Virus record (IMG/VR): IMGVR_UViG_3300035034_002125
Span: 1-27,774 of that record
DNA: 27,774 nt
Source: a virus
Strand: one strand, 5' to 3'
Below are positions 15,249 to 22,251 of the stretch, one piece after another (within the stretch, counting starts at the first letter, position 1; each line of letters opens with the position of its first letter). The position numbers and the translations under genes were made by a program. The notes beneath the pieces are model-generated. The model searched no databases. It was given only the letters and a program-made list of their open reading frames with translations, and had not been told where the DNA came from.

Positions 15249-15695
15249 ATGAGCCCAGCGGAAATCCCACCATCAGTATGGATAATTTTATCCTCTACAG
15301 GAGCAACCTTAGTTTCTTCTTTTTTAACGTACGCTGGTATGAAGCGAAAAGGGGTGTCGTCAGCGTTTGATTCTATTTTAGAAGCCAACGAACGGTTTAG
15401 GTCAGAAATTCGATCCGACCTAGTTTCTTCAAGAGAAGATGCAGAACGATTACGGGATTCACTAAAGTCAATAGAAGCAAAATATCTGGGATCAATTGAG
15501 GAAATTACTCGATTGCGAAAGATTGTGGTTGATTACCAACAAGAAATCTTGGACGTAAAGCACTTAGTTGCGACATATCAACAAGAGACGTTGATACTAA
15601 AAAGTGTGGCAAATGAATACAGATCCCAAATACAAGCATTGCGATCAGAGCTTGCAGTGAGTTCTCTTTTAGAGGACCGACAAACTGACGACTAA
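15249..15695 (+). CDS. Membrane-anchored coiled-coil protein
   Basis: 148 residues. One hydrophobic segment near the N-terminus (about 10-29, WIILSSTGATLVSSFLTYAG) followed by basic MKRKG and then a long helical heptad-like region (about 40-140: EANERFRSEIRSDL, EDAERLRDSLKSIEAKY, VDYQQEILDVKHLVATYQQE, SQIQALRSEL). The Lys/Arg after the segment suggests the coiled coil faces the cytoplasm (positive-inside rule). An inner-membrane spanin-like or scaffold role is possible from shape alone, but spanins face the periplasm and no partner lipoprotein is visible, so I leave function open. It has its own promoter and stands between the helicase and a late gene. Confidence 0.6.
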   Translation: MSPAEIPPSVWIILSSTGATLVSSFLTYAGMKRKGVSSAFDSILEANERFRSEIRSDLVSSREDAERLRDSLKSIEAKYLGSIEEITRLRKIVVDYQQEILDVKHLVATYQQETLILKSVANEYRSQIQALRSELAVSSLLEDRQTDD

Positions 15696-15827
15696 TATTT
15701 TGGTAGTTCACGTTTCTATGTTCTAACTAAAAAATTTCGTGAACTCTGAGATAAATCTATCTATTGTTGAGGGTTAATAGTCTTTATTCCGTGGGTGGCT
15801 GTTAACTTCATAATTTCTGGATCATTT

Positions 15828-15835
15828 ATATTTAT
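15828..15835 (+). promoter_or_regulatory. Late-type promoter ATATTTAT
   Basis: ATATTTAT, then TTGT, then ATG 15840, the same 4-nt spacing as at 2919 and 21303. The 144-nt gap before it also contains an 8-bp inverted repeat (AGTTCACG at 15705-15712, CGTGAACT at 15738-15745) with a 25-nt loop and no T-run. Confidence 0.55.
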
Positions 15836-15839
15836 TTGT

Positions 15840-17144
15840 ATGAAAGATGTTCAGAAGTTCAAAAAGGTTATTTCACAATTAGTTACCGAGCAAATAAACA
15901 CCGACCGATGCTTGGTGAAAGAGTTGGACGATCTGGACAATGAACTAAAAAAACTGGATTCATCATATAAAGCGATGATCAACAATTCGTTTTCACGAGT
16001 AGTGTTAGATGATGGTGCAAACGGACAAAAGTTTGATGTTCAATTATACCCTGTGCGTTTGTGTCAACAATCAAACGCATACATCTATGATATGCGAGGA
16101 TACTTTAATGGCTCAGACAGAATATATAAAACAGGTGTTTCTGTTAATGACATTATAGATTTTATAAAAAACCAACTATCAGACCTTATCGGGGCAGAGA
16201 ACTCATACCAACGACGATCACTAAAGAAAGGGAAGTTCGTCTATTGGAATTCCGATGAATATAAATACAATGATGGTAAACAAGTGGTGAATGAACCAAC
16301 TGATGAAATGACCACGGTAAAAGAAGTTAAGAAACAACGGGATTTTGCACCGAAAGATAGTAAACAACGCGACTCTTCTGAGATTGAATTGAATTTAGAC
16401 AAACTAGCCGAAAAGATAGAAAACGCTGTTTGGGGAGCAATAAAGAGGGAAGGTGAATCAACCCACACAAAAACTGCGAAAGCAACTCACACGGTGTCCG
16501 ATGATGAAACTAAAAAAGACGGCCACACGCTAACTACGTCTAAACTAAGAAAAGCGAAAACGAAAAAGATCCAAGACAAATCTAAAGATGTCGAACATTC
16601 TGCGAACCTAACCAGCACACCAACAAAATTCGGAACGCCTAAAAGCATAAAAAGCTTACGTGAGAATAAAGAAAATTTGGAAGATGGGTTGTTTGATAGA
16701 GCCAAAGCATCAGTAAAAGGAACAATGTCAGGTGCCAAGGCATCACTCGCACATAAAGCCAGTAAACTAGCTTCAAAAACTCAACAAATGGCAGCTAAAG
16801 CCTCGAACGATGCCGTTGGATTCGATCAAGCAACAAAGAATTCTCGTCGTCTTGCAGACAAAGAGCGATATAGAGGCAACAACAAGTCGGGAAAGCGAAG
16901 CATATTTAAAACTGAAAAGGAAAGGGCTGCGGCAGGCAGCTTGTTTTTGGGACATTCGAAGAAACTAACCACACGATTTAATGAATTTAAGACAGATTTG
17001 GCGAAGGCTCTTGACATACAAGAGGTGGACATTGTTCCTAAATTTGCAGCCATGGGGTTGACTAACCAATCAAAGGCGTTAACACAGCTTGCCAATGATC
17101 TACAATCATTCAATAAATTTTCACAGTCACAGGTTAAAAAATGA
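15840..17144 (+). CDS. Lys/Ala-rich protein with FDR...GT..G repeat domain (paralogue 1)
   Basis: 434 residues; no named family recognised. An N-terminal globular part (about 1-140, with FDVQLYPVRLCQQSNAYIY and GYFNGSDRIYK) is followed by a very basic linker rich in Lys/Thr/Ser (about 155-275), then a C-terminal helical part: NKENLEDGLFDRAKASVKGT, an Ala/Lys-rich stretch (KASLAHKASKLASKTQQMAAK), and a terminal helix pair ending NDLQSFNKF. The GLFDR-x5-KGT-x2-GAK element recurs as GIFDR-x5-HGT-x2-G in the next gene, so the two are paralogous in this part. I chose ATG 15840 behind the late-type octamer rather than an upstream GTG. Late timing and basic composition would suit a virion or internal head protein, but this is inference. 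Confidence 0.65.
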   Translation: MKDVQKFKKVISQLVTEQINTDRCLVKELDDLDNELKKLDSSYKAMINNSFSRVVLDDGANGQKFDVQLYPVRLCQQSNAYIYDMRGYFNGSDRIYKTGVSVNDIIDFIKNQLSDLIGAENSYQRRSLKKGKFVYWNSDEYKYNDGKQVVNEPTDEMTTVKEVKKQRDFAPKDSKQRDSSEIELNLDKLAEKIENAVWGAIKREGESTHTKTAKATHTVSDDETKKDGHTLTTSKLRKAKTKKIQDKSKDVEHSANLTSTPTKFGTPKSIKSLRENKENLEDGLFDRAKASVKGTMSGAKASLAHKASKLASKTQQMAAKASNDAVGFDQATKNSRRLADKERYRGNNKSGKRSIFKTEKERAAAGSLFLGHSKKLTTRFNEFKTDLAKALDIQEVDIVPKFAAMGLTNQSKALTQLANDLQSFNKFSQSQVKK

Positions 17145-17557
17145 AAAAGCACCAAAATCGGCAGATATTAAACGAGTCAGAGGACTCGGTTTCAAACAAT
17201 AGAAAAGCGAAAACACCCAAATCCGCGAAAACAATCTCTGATTGTTCAAGTGAACTTAATATGCTGTTGTCGGAGGGGATATTCGACCGTGGGTTGGCAA
17301 AGGTACATGGAACAGTGGCTGGTGTGGCACAAGCAGGTAAGAATATAATGGGCAACCCGCTGGACCAACGAAGAGTACAAGATGCCGCACGTGCAAAACA
17401 AGCCGCAGTACTGTTTGATCGGTTCAAAAGTGATATGATGAAACTAATAAGTTCTATGCAATCCGATTTTGGTCGTTTTGAAAACATAAACTTACAACGC
17501 ATTCCAACTCGCTTAAACTCCACGGTCAAGAAGTTGGGTTTAACTGGTAATAGCTAA
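17141..17557 (+). CDS. Small paralogue with FDR...GT..G element (paralogue 2)
   Basis: 138 residues; unknown function. Basic, polar N-terminus (KKHQNRQILNESEDS), then LLSEGIFDRGLAKVHGTVAG (42-61), an Ala/Gln-rich helix (RVQDAARAKQAAVLFDRFKS) and an amphipathic C-terminal end (LQRIPTRLNSTVKKLGL). The arrangement parallels the C-terminal third of the preceding protein, including a helix ending in F-D/K-x-F-K-x-D and a final 'P..L..L...L' segment. ATG overlaps the preceding stop as ATGA, so translation is coupled. The pair may have arisen by duplication. Confidence 0.65.
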   Translation: MKKHQNRQILNESEDSVSNNRKAKTPKSAKTISDCSSELNMLLSEGIFDRGLAKVHGTVAGVAQAGKNIMGNPLDQRRVQDAARAKQAAVLFDRFKSDMMKLISSMQSDFGRFENINLQRIPTRLNSTVKKLGLTGNS

Positions 17558-17671
17558 CTCAACAGATAGTTGGAGCCAACCAAAACGTAGCAGAAGGAAA
17601 ATTTTTATATCTGATTCCGCGATCTTAAACAGATGGTGGTGGTTGTAAACGAGTTGAATGGTGCGTTAATT

Positions 17672-17689
17672 CGTCACGTTGACGTTTTT
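17672..17689 (+). terminator. Possible weak terminator before rIIA
   Basis: CGTCA-CGT-TGACG followed by TTTTT. The stem is only 5 bp, so a role as a protein-binding site is equally possible. It lies in the 194-nt gap between 17557 and 17752, in which I see no coding frame. Confidence 0.3.
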
Positions 17690-17720
17690 GGTTGACAAAT
17701 TATATTTTTATGGCATGAGT
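17679..17720 (+). promoter_or_regulatory. Possible rIIA promoter
   Basis: TTGACA (17692-17697) has no convincing -10 at 17 nt (ATGAGT at 17715). TTGACG (17679-17684) pairs with TATTTT at 17703 (18-nt spacer). Either would leave a leader of about 25-40 nt before ATG 17752. Two -35-like boxes 13 bp apart suggest a promoter is here, but the exact one cannot be decided. Confidence 0.35.
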
Positions 17721-17751
17721 GGTTCAACACATACCTTGAACCTTACATACT

Positions 17752-19881
17752 ATGATACTAACAGACGCCCAAACCACATTAAGCAAAATCGGCATTGGTG
17801 AAACCACCGCCTTTAAAATAAAAACGTCGTCAAAGAGCTTTAAAATTCTTTCTAAAGGGATTTACACAGACGAAATACGTGCTCCCATTCGAGAACTCGC
17901 CACAAATGCATGGGATTCTCATGTCGCGGCCAAAAATATAGCAATTCCGTTTGAGGTACACCTACCATCTATGCTGGAACCATACTTTTATGTTCAGGAC
18001 TTCGGGGTTGGCATGGATGAAACTGAGGTAGAAACAATTTACACCACCTATTTTGAATCAACTAAAGTCGAGAGTAACGATTATGTTGGTTGTTTGGGGC
18101 TTGGTTCAAAGTCACCGTTTTGTTACACGGATGCATTTACGATAGAAAGCATAAAAGATGGCGTGAAGTGTCATTATATGGCATTTGAAGACAATGGGTC
18201 GCCAACGCTAACAAAACTAAAGCGAGAAAATACGAATGAGCGGTCTGGAATGAAAATTTCCTTTGCGGTGAAAACAGCAGACATTCCAAAATTTATTGAA
18301 CACGCTCATGATATATATTCAGTGTTTCAACACAAACCAAAAATTTTAAATTGTTCTGATTTGAAGTTGGAGCACGCGGAATATGCAATCGTTGGAAAAG
18401 ACTATAAATTTGGAAGTAAAGCGTTGGTCGGTCTTCGCGTTGTTATGGGAAACATAGCGTATCCCGTTCCAGAAACAAATCTTCCGATACTTTCTCGAAC
18501 GTTCATAAAATCGTATGGTGCAGAAATAACAATGCCAATCGGCTCGGTTGAGATTTCGACGAACCGTGAGTCGTTATATTTTGACGATAGAACCAAACGT
18601 AATCTTACAAGTAGAGTAGTTACATTAACCAAGGATATTCTTACTAAGCTGCAACAAAAAATAGATTCATTCGAAACATACTATGATATGATTTCGTTTG
18701 TTGATGACTATAGCGTATTTAAGCTAAACGTGCCACGGCAACATCTAGTCGTTAATCAATTAACTTATAAAGGTCGGAACATCAGGTCGCTTTATCCTAC
18801 TATTTGGTTCGAGACAACGCCGCCGACGTATTTGATACCGGAGAATCAATATAAAATATGTATGGTTTATATGAAATCAACATCACTTTTTCCTACGATA
18901 GTAAATATAACGCAGTTTTCTGTTAATAGACATACCGTTTTCGCGTTTAACGATCTTACAAAAGGTGGCATTGCTCGAATCAAACACTTTGTGTGTAATA
19001 ACCCCACCAAGAGGGTGTTTATATTAAAAGATAAAAATAGTGTACGTGTGTTGGACAAGTTAGCCGAACGGATACTTGATCACTTTGGTGTTTCGGAGCA
19101 ATTGGTATTGCATACGTCTTCATTACCGAAGGCTCCGGTTGCTATTCGTACCGCCCCCAAACAGCCAAAGATTGTCAATAACGAACGACTGTTTATGCAT
19201 CTTCCCACAAAGACACCACATCGGTCATATAATGGTTACTCTGCATCTTGGTGGTCCGCGATGTTGATACCCGACATATCAGCCGATAACTACGTGTATG
19301 TATTAACAAAAGCATCGGAAGTTGTTACTAAAAAGTATTCAAGTCATGTGGATTTAGCCAACGACATTAAAAATTCGGCAACCCGTGTAAAGCCTGTTCG
19401 TAGATTTGTTGCCGAAGAGTTGGAACTATACAAACAGCTTACAAAGTCTAGTTCGTATATTACTATAGTTGGTGTTCCGTACCAACAATGTAGGGCGGTT
19501 TACTCGTTGCACAATTGGACGCATTTTTATGACCTTCTACAACAATCAAAGCGAGAATTTGTTACACAACATAGAGCGGCCTACACAGCTGTTATTAAGC
19601 AAAGTGCAGCAGTTCAATTTGTAAATCGGTCGGACGTTTTGCTACTTCTTAATTTTTTTCCGAATAATACCGAGTTAAAAAATGCGTTGGATGCTCTGGA
19701 TGCAGTCGCCAACAATCAACAACTAATTAGATTGTTTGAGTTGTGTCAAACGGGTGGGAATTTGGTTGACGTATCTAAGGTAGTGTTATCTAGTATCGTG
19801 ACTACATTGTACAACAAGTATCCTATGCTAAACCCAAATAAAACTAGAACTGAAATACTGGAGTATATCAACAATAACTAA
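17752..19881 (+). CDS. rIIA: rIIA-like GHKL ATPase protein
   Basis: 709 residues. T4 rIIA is a membrane-associated protein of uncertain biochemical role that affects lysis timing and resistance to the Rex exclusion system of prophage lambda. Here the N-terminal domain shows a GHKL (Hsp90/MutL-type) ATP site: N box RELATNAWDSH (E48, N52, D55), G1 box VQDFGVGMD (D83-G87), and G2 region GCLGLGSKSPF (113-123). Length agrees with T4 rIIA (725). It is followed by the rIIB homologue 50 nt downstream, the T4 gene order, which strengthens both calls. The C-terminal 250 residues are helix-rich and not recognisable by motif. ATG 17752 gives MILTDAQTTLSKIG, a natural family start. Confidence 0.88.
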   Translation: MILTDAQTTLSKIGIGETTAFKIKTSSKSFKILSKGIYTDEIRAPIRELATNAWDSHVAAKNIAIPFEVHLPSMLEPYFYVQDFGVGMDETEVETIYTTYFESTKVESNDYVGCLGLGSKSPFCYTDAFTIESIKDGVKCHYMAFEDNGSPTLTKLKRENTNERSGMKISFAVKTADIPKFIEHAHDIYSVFQHKPKILNCSDLKLEHAEYAIVGKDYKFGSKALVGLRVVMGNIAYPVPETNLPILSRTFIKSYGAEITMPIGSVEISTNRESLYFDDRTKRNLTSRVVTLTKDILTKLQQKIDSFETYYDMISFVDDYSVFKLNVPRQHLVVNQLTYKGRNIRSLYPTIWFETTPPTYLIPENQYKICMVYMKSTSLFPTIVNITQFSVNRHTVFAFNDLTKGGIARIKHFVCNNPTKRVFILKDKNSVRVLDKLAERILDHFGVSEQLVLHTSSLPKAPVAIRTAPKQPKIVNNERLFMHLPTKTPHRSYNGYSASWWSAMLIPDISADNYVYVLTKASEVVTKKYSSHVDLANDIKNSATRVKPVRRFVAEELELYKQLTKSSSYITIVGVPYQQCRAVYSLHNWTHFYDLLQQSKREFVTQHRAAYTAVIKQSAAVQFVNRSDVLLLLNFFPNNTELKNALDALDAVANNQQLIRLFELCQTGGNLVDVSKVVLSSIVTTLYNKYPMLNPNKTRTEILEYINNN

Positions 19882-19896
19882 AACATCACTTTTTAG

Positions 19897-19924
19897 TTGA
19901 CTTCTTACTAATATAATATACGGT
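19897..19924 (+). promoter_or_regulatory. Sigma70-like promoter for rIIB, leaderless geometry
   Basis: TTGACT (19897-19902), 16-nt spacer, TACGGT (19919-19924; keeps T1, A2, T6), 7 nt, ATG 19932. A TATAAT at 19912-19917 lacks a well-placed -35 and would start about 8 nt before the ATG. A short T-rich block (CTTTTTAG) precedes the -35. Confidence 0.45.
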
Positions 19925-19931
19925 ACTAAAT

Positions 19932-20864
19932 ATGCAAGCTATTATCAATACACATTCAATCGGGATTTTTCTTAACAACAAGCTCGAAATTATAAATGGG
20001 GACCACCCACACTTTATTCAAATTCGTGACGCGTTAAAACAAAATAATGAACGCGAGGTACAGCGATTACTAAACTTATCACAGCAATTTGAATGTGACG
20101 GTATAACAGAGCGAAATGGTACGTTATATTTGTATGGGGTTCGAGTGGATACGCAGTTAACTCGACGGTTGTTTCAATTGCGAGCTGACGGTTTTCCGAC
20201 CGATAATATGCTTTGCTTTCTAAAAAACTTGTACAAAAACCCATCAAAACGAGCAGTGGACGAGCTATATACGTTCCTAGAAAAGTTTGTCTTACCGATT
20301 ACGGAAGATGGCTGTTTCTTGGCGTACAAGGCTGTTCGCAACAATTATATGGATATCTACTCTGGAACATTCTCTAATAAAGTTGGGGATAGTCCATCGG
20401 TACCTCGATTCACTGTTGATGATGATAAACGCATTGGTTGTTCAACTGGACTACACGTTGGTGCGATTGGGTACGTGAAGCAATATGGTGGAGTAGTAGA
20501 ACCACCACAAAACACTCACGGAAATCGTGTGATGATTGTCAAGGTAGACCCACAACATGTTGTTAGTGTTCCGATTGACTCGGGGTTTCAAAAAGTGAGA
20601 GTGTGTGAGTATACTGTTGTATCTGAAATGGACGACTACACCAACGTACTATCAAATGCAGTGTACACTTCAACTGCAACTGAATGCAAGCCGTCACGTA
20701 CTGTGGATAAATCAACACAGAACAGTAAAGACGAAGAATATTTTGAAGGGCGTCGCAACGGAGAATTAGATATGCGGTCTGGTGTTGAATATGCACTTGA
20801 CAACAATCGGTCTACGAAATATAACCGTGGCTACCGCAACGGATACTTTAAATCAATTAACTAA
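19932..20864 (+). CDS. rIIB: rIIB-like protein
   Basis: 310 residues, the size of T4 rIIB (312). Acts with rIIA in T4. The recognisable core is LYTFLEKFVLPITEDGCFLA, then YKAVRNNYMDIYSG, VPRFTVDDDKRIGCSTGLHVG, VMIVKVDPQHVVSVP and KVRVCEYTVV, the conserved block of rIIB homologues. The N-terminal part contains a helical segment with repeated Gln/Arg-Leu. The C-terminal 55 residues (EYFEGRRNGELDMRSG...NRGYRNGYFK) are a two-fold R-N-G/Y-R-N-G-type tail not typical of T4. Seven bases separate it from the next gene. Confidence 0.88.
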   Translation: MQAIINTHSIGIFLNNKLEIINGDHPHFIQIRDALKQNNEREVQRLLNLSQQFECDGITERNGTLYLYGVRVDTQLTRRLFQLRADGFPTDNMLCFLKNLYKNPSKRAVDELYTFLEKFVLPITEDGCFLAYKAVRNNYMDIYSGTFSNKVGDSPSVPRFTVDDDKRIGCSTGLHVGAIGYVKQYGGVVEPPQNTHGNRVMIVKVDPQHVVSVPIDSGFQKVRVCEYTVVSEMDDYTNVLSNAVYTSTATECKPSRTVDKSTQNSKDEEYFEGRRNGELDMRSGVEYALDNNRSTKYNRGYRNGYFKSIN

Positions 20865-20871
20865 AGACTAT

Positions 20872-21237
20872 ATGAAAAAAAATACACTTATAATTAACTG
20901 GCCAACATCGTTTTTTACGATTAAAGACATTTGTGATAAACATCCAAATGAAAAAAATATCACGATTCGTTTTAGGATTAATCGAGCAATAGAACGTAAT
21001 GAGATTGTGTGTATCGGAAAAAATAAAGTTGTGTACGGACGCCCTACAATCGTCTTTGTGCCATGTCCCGTATCAACCGCAGTCATTCAATCAGCGGTAA
21101 ACAGCGGAGTCATTTTAAACGAAAGCTTTGAGGGCGTAACTGTGACTGTTGGTAAGATTGATTCATCTACCAGTCAAGGAAATCAACAACAAAGTAACGC
21201 AGTTACCTCTAAACTATCGGAAATGTCAATGGCATAA
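20872..21237 (+). CDS. Small winged-helix-like protein
   Basis: 121 residues from ATG 20872; a longer frame would overlap rIIB by 80 nt and is rejected. FFTIKDICDKHPNEKN, then ITIRFRINRAIERNEIVCIG, then NKVVYGRPTIVFVPC has the order helix-turn-helix (TIKDICDKHP), recognition helix (TIRFRINRAIERNEI) and beta-wing (IVCIGKNKVVYGRPTIVF) of a winged-helix DNA-binding domain. The last 45 residues are Ser/Gln/Thr-rich and probably flexible. It follows rIIB by 7 nt and a terminator follows it, so it is the last gene of the rII operon. A transcription regulator acting on early/late promoters is possible; no family is claimed. Confidence 0.55.
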   Translation: MKKNTLIINWPTSFFTIKDICDKHPNEKNITIRFRINRAIERNEIVCIGKNKVVYGRPTIVFVPCPVSTAVIQSAVNSGVILNESFEGVTVTVGKIDSSTSQGNQQQSNAVTSKLSEMSMA

Positions 21238-21262
21238 CTTAACATATAAATTAATTTAGTCC

Positions 21263-21296
21263 ACAGCGAACCAGTAACTTTGTTCGCTGTTTTTTT
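21263..21296 (+). terminator. Intrinsic terminator of the rII operon
   Basis: 9-bp stem ACAGCGAAC/GTTCGCTGT (21263-21271, 21282-21290), 10-nt loop, T7 tail. It directly precedes the late-type promoter at 21303, separating the two units. Confidence 0.88.
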
Positions 21297-21302
21297 GGCT
21301 GG

Positions 21303-21310
21303 ATATTTAT
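21303..21310 (+). promoter_or_regulatory. Late-type promoter ATATTTAT
   Basis: ATATTTAT, then CTAC, then ATG 21315. It begins 6 nt after the T tail of the rII terminator. Same 4-nt spacing as at 2919 and 15828. Confidence 0.6.
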
Positions 21311-21314
21311 CTAC

Positions 21315-22034
21315 ATGGTTCACTCTAAAGAAATTCAAGCAAACTCAACAACGTTTTTTATTATAAAGGCGTTTAACAAGTATATATGTTACGAGTCATG
21401 CTTTGGAAATGTGGTTAAAATACAAGGTCAAACAGCGGTTGGAGCTATAAGCAGGATGTGCCACTTATTACCGTTTTTAAAACGTCGCGATGACACTACC
21501 CGTTTTAGGATATTTTACTTTGAACCACATCCAGTGAATGGTCTACAACAAAAGCCGCTGCCGTCGTTACTCGTTGGTAGATCAAACACTCCGTTCGAAT
21601 ATAAACCATCCGCCCCTCGGTTACTACGGCCACATTATTCACCCGTGTACGACATGATTGTTCGTGGTGCCCGTTTATACTATTGCATTCAAGTACAAAC
21701 AACATATTTTTTGTACGATGATGACTTTGGTGACCCGTTAGCTGCGGATATAACCGACAACACAGGAAATGTGGTAATCTTAAAGTCTGGATCAAAAAGC
21801 AACACACTAAAAATAATCAACAGTTTACCATCAACCGCAATTGTTTACTCGTTGAAAGTTACAGTCAACGGTTTGGTGGAAGGTTCCGATGATTTACGTA
21901 GAGTAACCGTCGGGCCAGCCAAAGAACTCAATACAAAAACGAATAAAGAAAAAATAACAGACGGCACGCGAACAAAACTCATAAAAAATGAGATTAAGCA
22001 GCGGAACATCGAAGCACTTACTTCAAAACGATGA
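21315..22034 (+). CDS. Hypothetical late protein
   Basis: 239 residues; not recognised. An N-terminal strand-rich segment (STTFFIIKAFNKYICYES, FGNVVKIQGQTAVGAISRM), then a Pro-rich region (PHPVNGLQQKPLPS, PSAPRLLRPHYSP), a second strand-rich part (ARLYYCIQVQTTYFLYDDDF, LKIINSLPSTAIVYSLKV) and a basic C-terminal tail (TRTKLIKNEIKQRNIEALTS). The two halves both carry a Y-I/F-C-Y/V-type strand but are not clearly repeats. Expression from its own late-type promoter suggests a virion or assembly protein. No signal peptide or membrane segment is apparent. Confidence 0.6.
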   Translation: MVHSKEIQANSTTFFIIKAFNKYICYESCFGNVVKIQGQTAVGAISRMCHLLPFLKRRDDTTRFRIFYFEPHPVNGLQQKPLPSLLVGRSNTPFEYKPSAPRLLRPHYSPVYDMIVRGARLYYCIQVQTTYFLYDDDFGDPLAADITDNTGNVVILKSGSKSNTLKIINSLPSTAIVYSLKVTVNGLVEGSDDLRRVTVGPAKELNTKTNKEKITDGTRTKLIKNEIKQRNIEALTSKR

Positions 22035-22040
22035 TCGATT

Positions 22041-22202
22041 ATGGAAACATCAATATTCACAGTGAAATGGGACTTGGACAGTACATATGAATTGTATTAT
22101 AAGAATGATTTAATTGGAACTGGTATGGCTCCGCAAAACCTTGTGGATGAATATGTTAGGTTAATGAATTGGGCATATGAACAAGGAGCATCCTCCACCT
22201 AA
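22041..22202 (+). CDS. Small hypothetical protein, 53 residues
   Basis: ATG 22041 to TAA 22200-22202, 6 nt after the preceding stop. Translation begins METSIFTVKWDLDSTYELYY and continues YKNDLIGTGMAP, then a helical VDEYVRLMNWAYEQG. It alternates hydrophobic and charged residues like a small alpha/beta protein. It fills the gap exactly between the late gene and the polymerase promoter, whose upstream element begins within its stop codon. Composition and position make it a probable real gene. Confidence 0.6.
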   Translation: METSIFTVKWDLDSTYELYYKNDLIGTGMAPQNLVDEYVRLMNWAYEQGASST

Positions 22203-22215
22203 AACTTCTTATAAT

Positions 22216-22244
22216 TTGACATTTCACATACTATCTGTCAACTA
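22216..22244 (+). promoter_or_regulatory. Sigma70-like promoter for DNA polymerase, leaderless geometry
   Basis: CTTCTTATAA, TTGACA (22216-22221), 17-nt spacer, CAACTA (22239-22244), 7 nt, ATG 22252. Perfect -35 and upstream element, poor -10; the call rests on the exact 17/7 spacing shared with other promoters. Confidence 0.5.
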
Positions 22245-22251
22245 ACTGGCT

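Noticed and set aside
14860-15273. 137-codon minus-strand frame opposite the helicase end
   Set aside because: It overlaps the helicase and the next gene's start, has no promoter, and shows composition expected of an antisense frame.
15783-15794. 12-base match TTTATTCCGTGG shared with both terminal repeats
   Set aside because: Several dozen random 12-mer pairs are expected in a window this size, and the flanking bases differ, so it is not treated as a recombination site.
16826-17529. Long minus-strand frames opposite the Lys/Ala-rich genes
   Set aside because: They are shadows of lysine-rich coding on the plus strand, with no promoter, start context or recognisable product.
20782-20871. Longer start for the winged-helix-like gene overlapping rIIB
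   Set aside because: The 30 extra codons lie fully within rIIB in another frame, and ATG 20872 sits 7 nt after its stop.
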